From Pycnococcus provasolii (lineage: Eukaryota; Chlorophyta; Pseudoscourfieldiophyceae; Pseudoscourfieldiales), in assembly GCA_049487715.1 (NCBI GenBank), contig CP150548.1:744001-808000 (forward strand): a stretch of DNA of 64,000 bases, in the 5' to 3' direction. The position numbers were made by a program, and so were the translations under genes. Positions 38,901-50,955 of the stretch are shown here, piece after piece (the first letter of the stretch is position 1; the number at the start of each line of letters is the position of its first letter). The notes under the pieces were generated by a model. That model saw only the letters and a program-made list of their open reading frames with translations. It had not been told where the DNA came from and did not search any database.

Positions 38901-41900
38901 AGCTTCTTCACCTCGAGTGCTATGTCGGCCGCGAGAACTACAACTACCTTACTAGGTATCGTGCTGCCATGTTGGTGCCCGCGTGCCTTTTTGCCATGCT
39001 CTTCGTTGCACGCTTGCTTGTGCTGGCACATCTGATCTTCCAGCGCACCGTAGGTGTCAAGCTGCGAGCAAAGTACCCTTCGCTGATCGCCGTGCCTGAT
39101 GGCCAGGCGAAGGGATTCGATCTCTGGTATCAGCGCACGCGCAAGCGTATTGGGGCTTTTCTCATCGGTCCACTCATCAACTCGAAAAGGTGCGTTCTTG
39201 CGTGTCTCTTTGCTTAAGTTCCATTTTGTTTTCTTCATGTGTGGGTGTGGGTTATCGGAGACTCGTGCGTTGAAAAAAGGCAAAATTGGGTGCCAATAAA
39301 AACTTTAAAATCACTAACAGTGACCCCCCTCTACCCCCAGTCTTGCGAGCGAGCGCACGAAGCAGGACATTGCAGCCCAGGCCAGGATCGTCGCCAAGGC
39401 GTTCCTCGTATTCTTTCATGCTGCCTACGCGATGATTACCGTTGCGGCGTTCGATTACTTCGATTGTCGCAAGGATGATGTGTACGGGCACTACTACCTC
39501 GCGAGTGATCCCAGCATGCGTTGCAGTCACTCAGGTGAAATCGCCTCACACAATGGCAAACTTGGCCGATACGTGCCGTCGTCGAATAGCAAGTACAACG
39601 ACACTATGACTGCCGCCATCATTGGCGTGCTTGCCTACCCTGTCGGTGTTCTCGTCGTTTCTGCATTGTTCCTGTACAGGATACGAAAAGTACTGCAGTC
39701 GAAGGCAGCACTGGACATTGGAGGATTTCTGTACGTGCACTACGAAGATCGGTGCTTCTGGTGGGAGCTCGTGCGCTACCTGAAGGTGATCCTAATCTGC
39801 TTCCTTGCCCAGATCCTCCCCAGCTTGCCTGGCTGGAATCCATCTGCCCAAGCGCGTATCAATGGCGCCCGAGAGGGCCTTGGTGGACTGTTCATTCTTT
39901 TTGTCTCCTTCGTGATCAATGGAATTTACGCTCCGTACGTTGACGATCGCCTTGACATGCTCAGCAACTTTGCTTTCATTTCGCATTTCTTTACTCTATT
40001 CTCCGGCGTTATCTTCAACTCGGGCACGCGAACTGACTTCGCCCCCGACGGCCTGCAGGCCACGGTAATCATAATGATGACGCTTAGCGGCATTTATACT
40101 GCGGTGGACCTGTACAAAAGCTCGTTTCCCAACGCAATACCAGAGCTGATAAAGAAGGCGAAGCGCTGGTACGCGCGCTACCTTGATCAGAAGGACAAGT
40201 CCGAAAGGGCTATGCTCCAATCTGGGATGGTGCTAGGTATTCAGCGCGATTCGATGGTGAAAAAGTTTGCGTGGAAGGCGAAATTAGGCGCGCACGCGCT
40301 GGACGTCCTGACGCCAACAGGCTGCCGAGCCGCCACGGAGCTTTTCGGCAGTTCCAAGATGGCTGAAGAGGCAAATTTCACGCAAGCTGATGTGAAGCAA
40401 ATCTTCAAGGATCTGCTTGCACACTACAGGGAGCCAGATGACATTGCCTCCGCGATTAAGCGAGAGAGCGTGGGAGGTGTGCGTGGCCGTTGCGATGAGC
40501 TCTTCCAGCCAGCACTTAGCGCGGAAATGCTCGAGCGCATTTCGAGAGCTGATACGATGAGCAAGGAGGACAAGATCATCACTGAGACGTCGAAAAGGGA
40601 GACGTACCTTGTGCTTAAAACAATACTTTATCGACTCGAGAATAAGTCGAGGAAGCTTCGCGTCAAGCTAGATGGGCTCAAGCCGAAAGACGCGACGGAG
40701 GAGGACCGTGCAGCCGTAATGCTGCAGAGTGCCTTCAGAGGACGAATGGCGCGAAGACGTAAAGCTGCTGGTGATGCTGACGGTGAATCACAACCAGGAA
40801 CACCTGGGGCGATGCCCGGCTCTTGCGTCCCCGCCCTGCTTTCGACGGGAGACAAAAAATCACCCGAACAAGCACTGTTTGGCGACGGTGTGATTCTGCA
40901 GCGTGCGATGTCTTTCACTGGACCCAACGAGACGAATATAGGTGCGCCCGAGGAGGGACCACTCGTGAATCTTGGCACGAATAGCAAAATAAAGTTCCGT
41001 TTCGAAAAGCTTGCAACAGAGCGCTTGGCGGCAGCTTCGCCAAGTCAGGAGAAGTCCTCGTCAGATCTCGCGAGCCCATCTGGAATTGATGCATCCACGC
41101 CTCACGAAACCGGCGCGAAGAGAAATTCCGACGAGGCAACCTCAAGTTCCGTCATGACATTGCCGCAGAGCGAATCTAGTGCGAAACCAGCCACCCCGAT
41201 TGGCACCGGAATGGCGTCTCTGAAATTCATTTTCAATGCACGACGTAAGGCAAGTATGGGCAAAGCGATGAGTGAAACAAAGTCAATATATATGAAGTAC
41301 TGCGTAAATCGTGTCTCTGCGGGTGATGAGGCGAAGATGTACAACTGGGATGCCGTCGTCACGAATAGTCCCAGGAAGTCCGAACCGTTGGTTGACGACG
41401 AAGAGGAAGTGCACAAGCCAACATCGGAAAGCGACGCAGGTTTTGTTCTAATGTCCGCACCGTTTATCAAGCATGAGCACGGCAGCACTGTCCGGGTGAT
41501 AGTCAAACGTCGATGTGGAAACTTTCCAGCTCCTGCATGCTCGGTGCGCTTGCGTACGATCGAGGCGACGGCCGTCGAAGAAAAGCAATTCAGCGCTGTT
41601 GATAAGGTGATCGAATGGCCGGCCGGCGATGACAGTGAACGCATCATTGAGATTCCCATCTTGTCCGGAGCGACGGGAGGTGACTCCTACTTCCTTGCGG
41701 CGCTGTCGCACCCATCTGAATATGCTCGATTGCACAATGCATGTGTGAGCACGATATTCATCTGCAACATCGAGGGAGAAATCGATGTGATGCGTTCGGA
41801 AAAGGCTTTTGGCGACGATGTCGACGATAGTACCATCGACCTATTCGCAAAGCAGCTTGCGTCCGACGCAATTGCAAATGTGCTCGCCGCCGAGGCAGCT

Positions 41901-43634
41901 ATGCAATCCCCACCTGTGACTCCGATACCACCGATAACTGATGATACTGCTTCCGACATATTTCCCGATGGCCCAGATGGTACGCTTGATACGCTTGATA
42001 CAATTTCCGAGGTTGTATCAAGCGCACCATCTGTCGGAGCGTCGGAGCGTCCCAGCTCCTCGATTGAGGTAGACCCCGAAATCAATCCTTCTGAGGCTGA
42101 TGGTGTTGCACAACCAGCAGGTGACAAGGGGGATGTCCCGGACCCCGCGGAGGCTGTCGAAATTGGAGCTGCGGCTGCTATCGACGAGGCTGAAGGTGAA
42201 GCCGCTCTCCCGACGAGCGCTTCGACGAACACGCTTTCAGATTTGTACGAAGTACTCGCATTCGGCCCAGTCCGTCACGTTGCGCCGAGGCGTGGAGCAA
42301 TAGCGTACATTCGGGATGCACGCGACCGAACAAGCGGTGCGTTGTACGACGCAAAGACCACTCCTCGGTTTGCGAAGGGAAATCAGCTGCACGAGTGGGC
42401 AGACTCACTGAATACCGAGGTCCGTGTGCTGCGCCATATGAGTGGTGGCGCATGCATCCCTCAGCTTGAAAATGTTTTGGATGACGATGAAGGTAATCAC
42501 ATGATCCAAGAGCCAATTGCAGCAGTGGGAAGATCTCTTCCAGAGGCGATGCTTGCGCATGCAACCGCAATCGAGTGGACGGAGAACGATGCAGCTGTCG
42601 TCGCAAGGGCAATGCTCGCTGCCATTCGTGATATGCACTCACGCGGCGTCGTACATCGCGCGTTGAATCTTGAGTCTTTCTGGGTCGTCGCTGGCACGAA
42701 TACAGACAGCTCTGTTGAGCCAAGGCTGTCACATGATCGCTTGCGACTCCTAGACACAGCAACCATGTGCTTTGCTCACGGAGACAACACAACATCAGAC
42801 GAGGGCGTGGCGTCGGCACGCTTTTCAGCGTGGGTTGCCGATCCTGCTTATGCGGCGCCGGAGTGCCTTGCGGGCGAGTATGGAAGAAAGGCGGACGTTT
42901 GGGCCGTGGGTGTGGCCATTTACCTCATGCTCACGGGCGTAGATCCGTTCGCCGGCACCACAGACGCGGAAACGTTCGACGCGATTCTGACGCGAAATGT
43001 CTGTTCGTCGGAGCCCGCAGATCACGAGAAGCACCTCTCCGATGTTGCTGCCGACTTCCTGCGCGCGATGCTTACCAAGTCGGAGTCAGAACGCATCGAG
43101 GCTGAGGCTGCTCTCGCGCACCCGTGGCTTGATAAGGCTAGCGGCGATGAGCGCAAAACGCTGCCGCAAAGTGTTCTTTCGAACATCGAATCCAAAATGG
43201 AAATGATTTCGTCTGAGCGGCAAGCGACCTGCACCGCAAGTGCCGCGTGCATCTTGATTGGCGCAAACGAAGATGCGCGCGCGAAGATCGTTGATGTCGC
43301 CGTGTCAGGGAAAGATGCTCGGGTCACTGCGAATGTAGTCTACGAGGCTCTTGCGAGCACAGTTTCGGAGCATGCTGATACAATTGGGGAAGGCGCCTCG
43401 CAAACATCGGCATTGCTCGAGGATGCAAATGCTGAGCTCGAATTTGCCGAATCAACCGGCGTGCCGACTCCAAAGGTGGATGCAACGACGCTTCTCTATC
43501 TGCTCGGCGACGTGGCTGCTCGTGCACCACCCGACGACGCGTCATCATCTGATGTCGCGTACAGTCTGCGTTCAATTACCCAAGCGATAGGCGCGGAGGC
43601 GGCGGCTGCGCGCGAGCGCGCGAGTCTCGCATGA
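35969..43634 (+). CDS. giant multidomain membrane receptor: cadherin-like, GCC2/GCC3, multi-TM, IQ, Calx-beta, pseudokinase
   Basis: Join 35969..39189 and 39341..43634. The 151-nt phase-2 intron is GTGCGT...CCCCAG and makes an AG|T serine codon. The product is 2504 aa. Order: signal or anchor helix (38-63); tandem cadherin-like modules ('VTILPRNDAPYF', 'FKYVPFPQYQGEDSF', 'FTVTPLNDAP'); Cys-rich GCC2/GCC3 repeats from about 690 ('CVPCPAGYFSS', 'CVACAPGSFSTG', 'CTLCAEGTYQDG'); several membrane helices from about 905 into exon 2; IQ motif near 1530 ('MLQSAFRGRMARRR'); Calx-beta domain about 1770-1857; kinase fold about 2040-2337. In the kinase the HRD loop is 'VVHRALNLES' (Asp lost) and DFG is replaced near 'LLDTATM', while 'APECLAGEYGRKADVWAVGV' is kept, so it is probably a pseudokinase. 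Ligand and role are unknown. Confidence 0.85.
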
Positions 43635-43693
43635 CAACAATGACAACAATGTTTTCTAGTAGATAAGAACTATTAAATTTCAAACATTTCTTC

Positions 43694-45854
43694 TTATGCC
43701 TTCTCCGCGCCAATGCCAAAATGCACAGGTCTAGCGGGACTCAGGCGTTCCATGAGTGCCTCCAGCTCGTCGCGATCCAGCGAGGCAAGCAATTCAACCA
43801 CGTCAGGTCCAGCAGGCTTTTCTGGGTAGAGACGACCCACCGACGACCGCAGCGACGCGCGCGGATCGCCACCTCCGTCCACGACAGAGCGGGTCGCCTG
43901 GGTCACGTACCCCGTCGTCGTTTCTGTTTCCTTCTGCAGGCAGAGGCTCGCCGCCTCATCAAGCCACTGTAGGCGGCGTTCAAGATGTGTAAAGGCATCA
44001 GCGCGCGTGTTCTGAGCACTTGCCTCTAATTCTGCCTGGAGTCCCTTCTGCGACGAGGCGGGTGCGTTGTCACCTATCGAAAGAGCCTGACGCACGCGTT
44101 CCTTGTATTTCCGAACGCCCTGCGCCGCGCCGTCGCTTAAGCTCGTTACGACATCACGCGCACTCGGCGACGCTGCAGGGGCGCTTGCGCCGCTTTCGTG
44201 CGCGCGCCCTGCCACTGCCGCTTCCGCTGCCACGCCATGCCTGTCGACAAGGTTGTTTGCAGCTGCAGAGCCCCGACGCCGGGCATCCGCAAGGGCGTCG
44301 GCGTCGAGTTCGCCACGCATTTTACGCTGAATCGATTCGCGCGCTCCAGCGTACCACGCCGGATCGCCTATTACCGAGGCAGAAGCGCGCTCCGCTTGAG
44401 CGATCTTGCGCAGCGCATCGAGCGAGGCATTCCTGCCCTGTGCGGTGGCGGAGGCGCTCGCATCCGCCTTGGCCATCGTGGCAGACTGCACGCCGAGCGC
44501 GCGGTCGACTGATGCGCGTATCGATGCATGATCGCGCACCGAAGACGACACCCGATCCGCCTCTCGTCTTGCAGCCGTCCAGCTGCGCGCGATGGAATCG
44601 TCGATTCGCGCGAAACGAGCCGCGAGCGACTCGAGCGCCCCAAGTGCTCTGGCTGGCGTTGTCGACTTCTCGTCCATTCCCGCGTTCGCCGCGACCGCAG
44701 CCGCAGCAGAGCTGGACGGTGCTTGAAAGTCGCGCCCAATGAGCGCGGAAGCACGCCGCGCGCCGATGAGTTCGACGAGCTTCCGCTGCAAGTTGGCTGT
44801 ACGAAGGTGATACTCGTGCAGCTCATGGGCCGCAAGCTTTTCGTCGGCGTCGTCCACAGCGTAGCCCATTTCTTTCGCGACGACACTCTCGCTGCCAAGC
44901 TTCGTTGTTGCAAGGCGCTCGACACGCGACGCGGCAAGCTGAGCGGCGTGTCGCTCACGTTGCAGGTTTTCCATCCCCGCGAAGCTCGCTGTGCGTGCCG
45001 CAGGTCTATGTTCGAGCGCAAGCTGAAGCTGCCTCGCCGTCTCCACCATCTCGAGTTCGGCCGGCGGCTGCAGCTTCCATCGCCGCGTCATGCGTGCAGT
45101 ATTTTCGTTCACCTGTTCGTTTAGCCTTCGTTTCGTGTCATCGTCCACGCGCAGGAGAAGGTCAACCTGATAGCGCGCTGCTGGCCCGTCCACAGTTCTC
45201 CTGGCTTCCTCGAGCCTTTTCTGTCGCCGACTCACATCCGTGGGCGTTGCGTCTTGCCTGTTGCGCCACTGGCTTTGAATGACGCGCGCAGCCTTCGCCC
45301 TGGACAGGTCCGCTTGGGTGAATCCTCCGAGGTTGTTTTCCTCACGTTCTCGGCTGTTCCTGAGCGCCGCAAGTTCCGCCTCGAGTTCGTGCATGGGCGC
45401 CGCCTTCAGCCACGCGAGTTGTCCTTCTCGCTGTTCGATGCGCCCACGTCGCGTTTCGCTCTGCCTTTCCATTTCTCGCGCATATTCGGCGACGAGTTCC
45501 CTCATGCGTCTCTCTTTTCGCGCGAGCATGCCTCTGGCATGCCTCTGCACGGTCACCGCGGCCGAAGAGGCCAAGTTCGAGGTGGATCCTCTTAACGTCA
45601 AAGAGTCATCCACTGAAGAAGACAGAGTCAAACCCGGGTCAGAGAAAGCCGAAGCAGACCCGCCATGAGCAGAAGGAGCAGGAGCACCAGGAGCAGAAGC
45701 ACCCAGGAGTACCAGGAGCACCCCCCACACCGGCCGCCGAGGCGGAGTACGAGTCGATTCCAAACGACACGGACCTCTGCAGAGGATTATGATTCAAAGA
45801 AGAGCCATTCAAAGAAGAGCGTAAAGAAACATTTCCATAATGGGAGGAGGCCAT
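43694..45854 (-). CDS. IQ-motif coiled-coil protein (frame change near N-terminus)
   Basis: The main frame (45763 to 43694) encodes about 689 residues. They include two IQ motifs ('AAVTVQRHARGMLARKERR' and 'AARVIQSQWRNRQ') for calmodulin-type binding, then long charged helices ('MRELVAEYAREMERQSETRR', 'LEMVETARQLQLALEHRP') and an Ala-rich C-terminus. Its first codon is TTG. A good start, ATG 45854 (ATGGCC), lies in another frame encoding 'MASSHYGNVSLRSSLNGSS'. That frame meets the main one in a CAGGAGCACC microsatellite at about 45664-45725, so a repeat-length change or sequence error is likely. Cytoskeletal or centriolar association is only a guess from composition. Confidence 0.65.
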
Positions 45855-46090
45855 GGTTCCAAGAAGTTGCAAGGAGCCAAGTTCCTGTATGACGACTTCA
45901 ATTGTCAATGACGGGAAGCGGGAACCTGACGACCGACCGAAAGAAACCTTAAATTAATTTTTAAAGTTTAAATTTTACCCCAAATTTGGTGAACTTTAAA
46001 AAAAGGAGTCTCAGCCAGTCAGCGGCGAGGGGTTCAATCAGGTGGTTCCATCAAATGGTTCATAAACCCCAGGGAATGGAAATTCAAACA

Positions 46091-47076
46091 CATGTGTCGT
46101 CGTGCCCAGCGTACCTAGTGCCCAGCGTGCGCACGCCTGACACCAGTGCCCAGCGTGCCTCGACCAAAATTGCTGGTTATAAAACCACCCCTAACCCTAA
46201 CCTAAGGCCCCGGTAGGAGTTTTCGCCTGAAGTGGACCAAAAATGCCGAATTTCGCCTGAAGTGGACCGTTAGCTAACCCTAGCCCTAACCCTAACCCTA
46301 ATCCCTAACCCTACACCCTAACCATCCCTCTGTACGGACAGGACAGGCAGTGGCCGACTGGGAGCTAATCCCCCCCAAAAAAGGGGGGGTTGCGGCCAAA
46401 ATTGGGGAAAATTAGTCCCCCGACCAATTCTGTCGACCAATCCCCGGTCAGGTTGGTTGGGGACAACATCCCGGCGCCATGGCGTCGTCGCCGGCGGTGG
46501 TGGCGCGCGTAGTGGGGAAGTCTGAGGTGTATGGCTGGTGGGCAGGCTCACAGGCTGACAGGTGGGGGACTGGTTGACCTCATGTAAGTTGATCTTGTAA
46601 CATCATGAACAACCTCTTGTCCTATAACCTTAAGGTCAACCCACTCTCCCTTAAGGTCGCATCCCCCCTCCATGTAGGTTTCATGTTCGAAGATGTTGTT
46701 ACATGGAGCTTACATGAGTCTTACCAACAAGGCATAAGCCAGCCGCGTAGCCAGTGAGCCAGCCATACGACACAGACTGCGCTACTACGGGTGCCGGTAC
46801 CGCCGGCGACGACGCCATGGTATCGGCATGTTGGTCAAAGAAGTCGTGGGTGTAGAGTTAGGGATTAGGGTGTAGGGTTAGGGATTAGGGTTAGGGTTAG
46901 GGCTAGGGTTAGCTAACGGTCCACTTCAGGCGAAATTCGGCATTTTTGGTCCACTTCAGGCGAAAACTCGCCCCGGTAGGCACGCTGGGCACGGGTTTTG
47001 GCCGTGTGGCACGTGGGGCACTACTTCCTAAGTTAGGTACAGTACATACTTCCTACGCTGGGCACGACGACACATG
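46091..47076. repeat. outer inverted repeat enclosing the foldback element
   Basis: CATGTGTCGTCGTGCCCAGC plus GTA (46091-46113) is the exact reverse complement of 47054-47076. A second pair, GTGCCCAGCGTGCCT (46146-46160) and AGGCACGCTGGGCAC (46978-46992), lies further in. This suggests insertion into an older palindromic element. Confidence 0.85.
46217..46969. mobile_element. non-autonomous foldback/MULE-like element with telomere-type inverted termini
   Basis: 46217-46321 and 46865-46969 are exact reverse complements over 105 bp. Each terminus has two copies of TTCGCCTGAAGTGGACC and then a (CCCTAA)n block. Immediately outside are identical direct decamers GCCCCGGTAG (46207-46216 and 46970-46979), the picture of a 10-bp target-site duplication. 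Inside lie further arms: a perfect 22-bp inverted pair (46477-46498 / 46799-46820) and CTCATGTAAG / CTTACATGAG (46579-46588 / 46709-46718), both centred on the same point. No transposase ORF is present. Long termini and a 9-11 bp duplication fit Mutator-like or foldback elements, but the superfamily is inferred. Confidence 0.85.
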
Positions 47077-47650
47077 GCTCCAATATTTTTTTTAAATGGA
47101 TCCAAATTCCAAAGTAGGGGATACTAACAGGATTCGTCCAAAGGGTACTACCAAAGGCCCCCCCCTCCCTTGCACACCGGCCTTGCACACCGGCCGCGAG
47201 CCTGCCAGAGCTTGCCCGAGTGGTTCTTGCCCGAGTGCTTCTTACTTTCTTTCAGGTGCGGCCGCGTTCGTTTCAGGTTTTGACCACCTTAATAAGCAAC
47301 GCATTTGATGCAACACAGGTGGACCGGTGGATCCGGTGGATCCGGTGGGTAAGGCCGCAAGGACGCAAGGGACCTGTCCAAGGGGGTCACTTTTTTCTAC
47401 CGTAGGTTTGGTAAGCAGCAGCAGGAGGAGGAGAGCAGCGGCCAGCGGGAGAGATGTTATGTCGATGGAGGAGTCGAGTGGTGCAAAGAATAAACCCAGT
47501 TCGTTTCCATTACTAAAGAACAACTAAACAAACGTGTCAACGTAATCATAAGTGTATCCTTAAACCATTACTATTAGCTATGAGCTGGAGCTGGCGATGA
47601 TGTTCATGCTGTCACGTCAACAAGCAAGCTCGAAGCAGTCCACGTCCACC

Positions 47651-48876
47651 TTAAATCTCACTCACCACCGGCGTCACCTGATTGTCGGGCGCGTTCGATG
47701 CGCCGCGGGCGCCTACAAAGCTGAGTGCAGAGCCTATCGATTTTTGTACGCCGCCCACCAACGCTTCCGCTGGGTTAGGGAGACCCTTTGGTGTCTCACC
47801 ATCGATACTTTCCAAAGACGCACGTCCATCGCCGTCCATACTTTGCATTGAGATGATAGTTTTCAACGCTTTCTTGTACCTTTTTCGGACGATACGCAGT
47901 TTCGGTTCCAGCTTTAGATTCTCATTTGATTCCGTGAACTTTTCCTCCATGATTTGCAGCGCGTGCAGTTGAGCCATCACCTGGGCAGGCGTCTGCGTGT
48001 TACCGCCGACGTAGAAGCCACCGTGGCCAGCAGCTTGAGGATTAACGTGACCAAGCGGAATGATCTCCTTGCCTTTACCAACAATGTCGTTCAGCATCTC
48101 AATATAGCCCAGGTAAAACGCCGTAGCCGCCGTGACGAGTCCAATGTAGCCCCCAATTTTGTCAACGCCCTCATCCTTCACGCCGGCGGCGAGCACGAAG
48201 AAGAGAATCATAAGCTCGAAGAAGAGCGTGCAGAGTGTGTAGTTCAGGTTAAACGTGAGCGTCCACAACGCGAACGTGAAGATGCCCCAAATAGAGTACA
48301 TCGCCTGCGCCATCTCCTTGTCGAACGGGTACTTCTCAGAGCCGAGCGACTCGTGGAAGAAGTAATCGATCGCGATGCCCATCCAGAACGCACCGTAGCT
48401 GCTGAAGGCTACGAAGCCAAACAGGTTATTGCGAATAGCTTCCCACATGCCGACACAGAACTGGGCAAAGCCTCCGTAGAACATGCCGAAGCCCCACACG
48501 AGGTTCTTCGTTCCCAGAATGCTCTGCTTGTCGCCACCTGTGATACGGCTGTGATACATCTGTCACGTGTTCGTGTGTGCGCGTGCGCACGAGAGATGGT
48601 GAGTACGGAGAAAGCCACGACCTTACGGCCTTTCTAGTGACGACGTGAAACGTCTTAGCAAAAAGACTTTTGTGCGTTCGCACAGCACTACGTCAAGTTG
48701 GCAGCACAGCACACCAACACCAACGAGCGAGCAAAGCCACTCACCCACCTACCCACCCACCTACCCACCCACCGGTAAAACTAAGCGCGTACCTGCAGGA
48801 GCGCGGTCGTGAGCGCGAAGGCGAAGAGGCCGAGCGGCGCAGGGTTGCATATCGTGAAGGTGGATTGCGCAACCAT
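47651..48876 (-). CDS. GPR1/FUN34/YaaH family acetate-type transporter (two exons)
   Basis: Minus-strand join 48876..48793 and 48559..47651, 330 aa, with a 233-nt intron (GTACGC...GTGACAG). Exon 1 supplies the family signature 'NPAPLGLFAFALTTALLQ' (NPAPLGL). Exon 2 continues with 'LVWGFGMFYGGFAQFCVGMW', 'NLFGFVAFSSYGAFWMG' and four more helices, giving the usual six. A long C-terminal tail of about 110 residues is charged. Family members carry acetate, succinate or ammonium; green algae use them in acetate metabolism. Exon 2 happens to begin with ATG, which would hide the first helix from a simple ORF call. A further 5' exon cannot be excluded. Confidence 0.88.
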
Positions 48877-50736
48877 GAGAAAAAGTCAGAAAAGTTTGTC
48901 TTACTTGGGTAACCTCTTCTTAAGGCCAAGTAAGAGTGTTCGAACCTTAAAAAAATAAAAAAATAAAAAGGCCGGAGCAGAGTGCCAGAGTAAGTGCCAA
49001 GCAGGGTACCCACGAGACCACGAAGTTACTGTCTGAAATGATAAACGGACCGCCCATTCGGACGGATTTGTGAACCCCACACTGGGCCGCCCGTCCGTTT
49101 CCCCGTGTTTGTGGCAGTGGTACACTATGGGTGTAGGCCCTGCACCCATACCACGTAGAAAACCAACGCACGAGCTGCTCACAAATTCGCGACAAAACAG
49201 CGTTCCGCCATTAAAATCCGAAATCCATTTGTAAGTCGGGAATTTGCCCCGACAGAAATCCGGGACCAATTTGGGAAACTCAGAATCCCTCTATTTCCCC
49301 CCGCTTCCAAATGCATGGTCCCCCCCGTCCCATCAGCATGGGAAAGGATTCCATCGGGAAACCCAAATTTTACATTTCGACAACGGGAACCCCGTAGTCC
49401 GTTTAACATTTGGCGGTCATGGCGGAGTGTACCACTTTGGCTGGTTGTGTCACGCGAGTGTTCGTTGTGCCTGTTCCTCGCGACGGCGTCGCATAGACCA
49501 CTCAAGAGGCTTGCCCGAACCCACAAGTACGGGCAAAAACGACCTGGTATGGCCGACCTTGGGACGACTTCAATGCCGGTCCGTTTTCATTTTAAAGTTA
49601 CCCTATGAACTATGATACTGCTGCGAGTGCGCGAACCCTTCCCTCTTGAACCTTTCTGAAAAAGCAAGGTGCAAGCCTCCTTCCTTTCAACTTTCAAGCG
49701 AGTCAACTTGAAAAATATACCCGTAGGCAACGCAACCTGCGCAACACCTCCGCGCAACCTCAGGGATCCCGCGCGTTGGATCCCTGGAAAGCTCTTGGCC
49801 GCGGTGTCAGGGTGGACGCTTTGCATTGATATGCCTGCCGCGTCCGTCCGCGCGTGAAGCCGTGAAGAGCAAGCCAAAGGTGCTGTGGTGTGGTGTGGTG
49901 GAGACGTGTAACCCTTAACCTTTCGTTTTCCAACCTGGTTCGTGCCTCGCGGTGTACTGGATGTGCATTAACGGGGAGGGTTGGGCCCAAAGGGGGAGCC
50001 TTGGGTCCAAGGCAGGCGGCGCGAGCGCGGCCTAGCTACGGTAGTACTACGAGAGCTGGCTAACCTTTAGGTGATGCGTGCAGTAAATTTTACATTGGCC
50101 TTCCTACCGGGTAAGAATACTGTACCACGTATGTACATAAAGTGGCCGCTGAAAGCCTGAAACCACGCGTGCCATGGCGACAGCGATGGCGATACTGTAG
50201 TACTAAACTTTACCTTTAGCGTGACTGCACACCTTGACTGCACTGCCGTGGTCCCTCTCGCGCCATAAACGCGGTGGTATATCTAAGAACTACTGATTCT
50301 GCTGTATGAGTGTATGATGCTGTGAGGAGTCTGTGAACTCACGTGATATTATTTTATTTTTTTACTCGTCACAGGAGCACAATATTACCCGGTAGTACTT
50401 AGTTATAGGTAAGAGGTGAGACAAGTTGAACTGGTTCGCACTCCTCCTCCTTTGGAGCTCTCATTCTCATTTTATTGTGGTATTGATGCACTTTTAACAG
50501 CCGAATCATTCCTCATCATAGGCTCATGCGATGCACAACTTGCAGGTTATTATCGTAGGTCCAACCGGGTGCGTCCACGTCGTTAATAACTCCCTGAAGG
50601 TGTTTATGTAGAACCTGTTGTACACGTTGCTTTGTACGCGTTGGCCGTTGCTTTGGCTTTGGCTTCGGCTTGTCAGCTTGAGAGTTGAGACAAGTTTGTT
50701 TGGAGTTACCTTAAGGTTTAGTTGCACGCGAGTTTC

Positions 50737-50780
<44 letters not shown>

Positions 50781-50955
50781 ACGGCCTGACATCAGGAAAA
50801 ACGTCATCACACACGGAGGGAGGCTCACTGATCTGTTTTCAAGACCGCTTTTGCTGTCTTGGCCGCTTCTGCCTTGCTATCGTAGTCCTGAGGTGCCTAG
50901 ATTTGCTCCTCAGGACAACAACAAACAAACAAGAGCTCTAGAGCCTCGAGGAAGA
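48877..50955. other. 2-kb intergenic region, no gene found; (GT)n tract
   Basis: Low coding potential throughout. It includes a (TG)n run of about 40 bp at 50739-50779, the motifs GGTAGTACTACGAGAG (about 50040) and TACCCGGTAGTACTT (about 50386-50400), and AT-rich DNA near 50345. The promoter of the exchanger gene is at its right end. Confidence 0.55.

Larger units (their letters stand above)
45855..47650. other. 1.8-kb intergenic region dominated by a foldback element
   Basis: Contains the element described at 46217-46969, its nested outer inverted repeats, repeats of CCCAGCGTGC, and C-rich DNA to 47200. No host gene recognised. Confidence 0.6.

Noticed and set aside
41687-42819. Minus-strand frames over the receptor
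   Set aside because: Antisense shadows of conserved coding sequence.
48901-49877. Several 90-120 aa frames on both strands
   Set aside because: No family resemblance, overlapping each other, in DNA with no coding bias.
50722-50955. Extended N-terminus of the Na+/H+ exchanger
   Set aside because: It would translate a (GT)n microsatellite as Cys-Val repeats; ATG 50956 precedes the first membrane helix.
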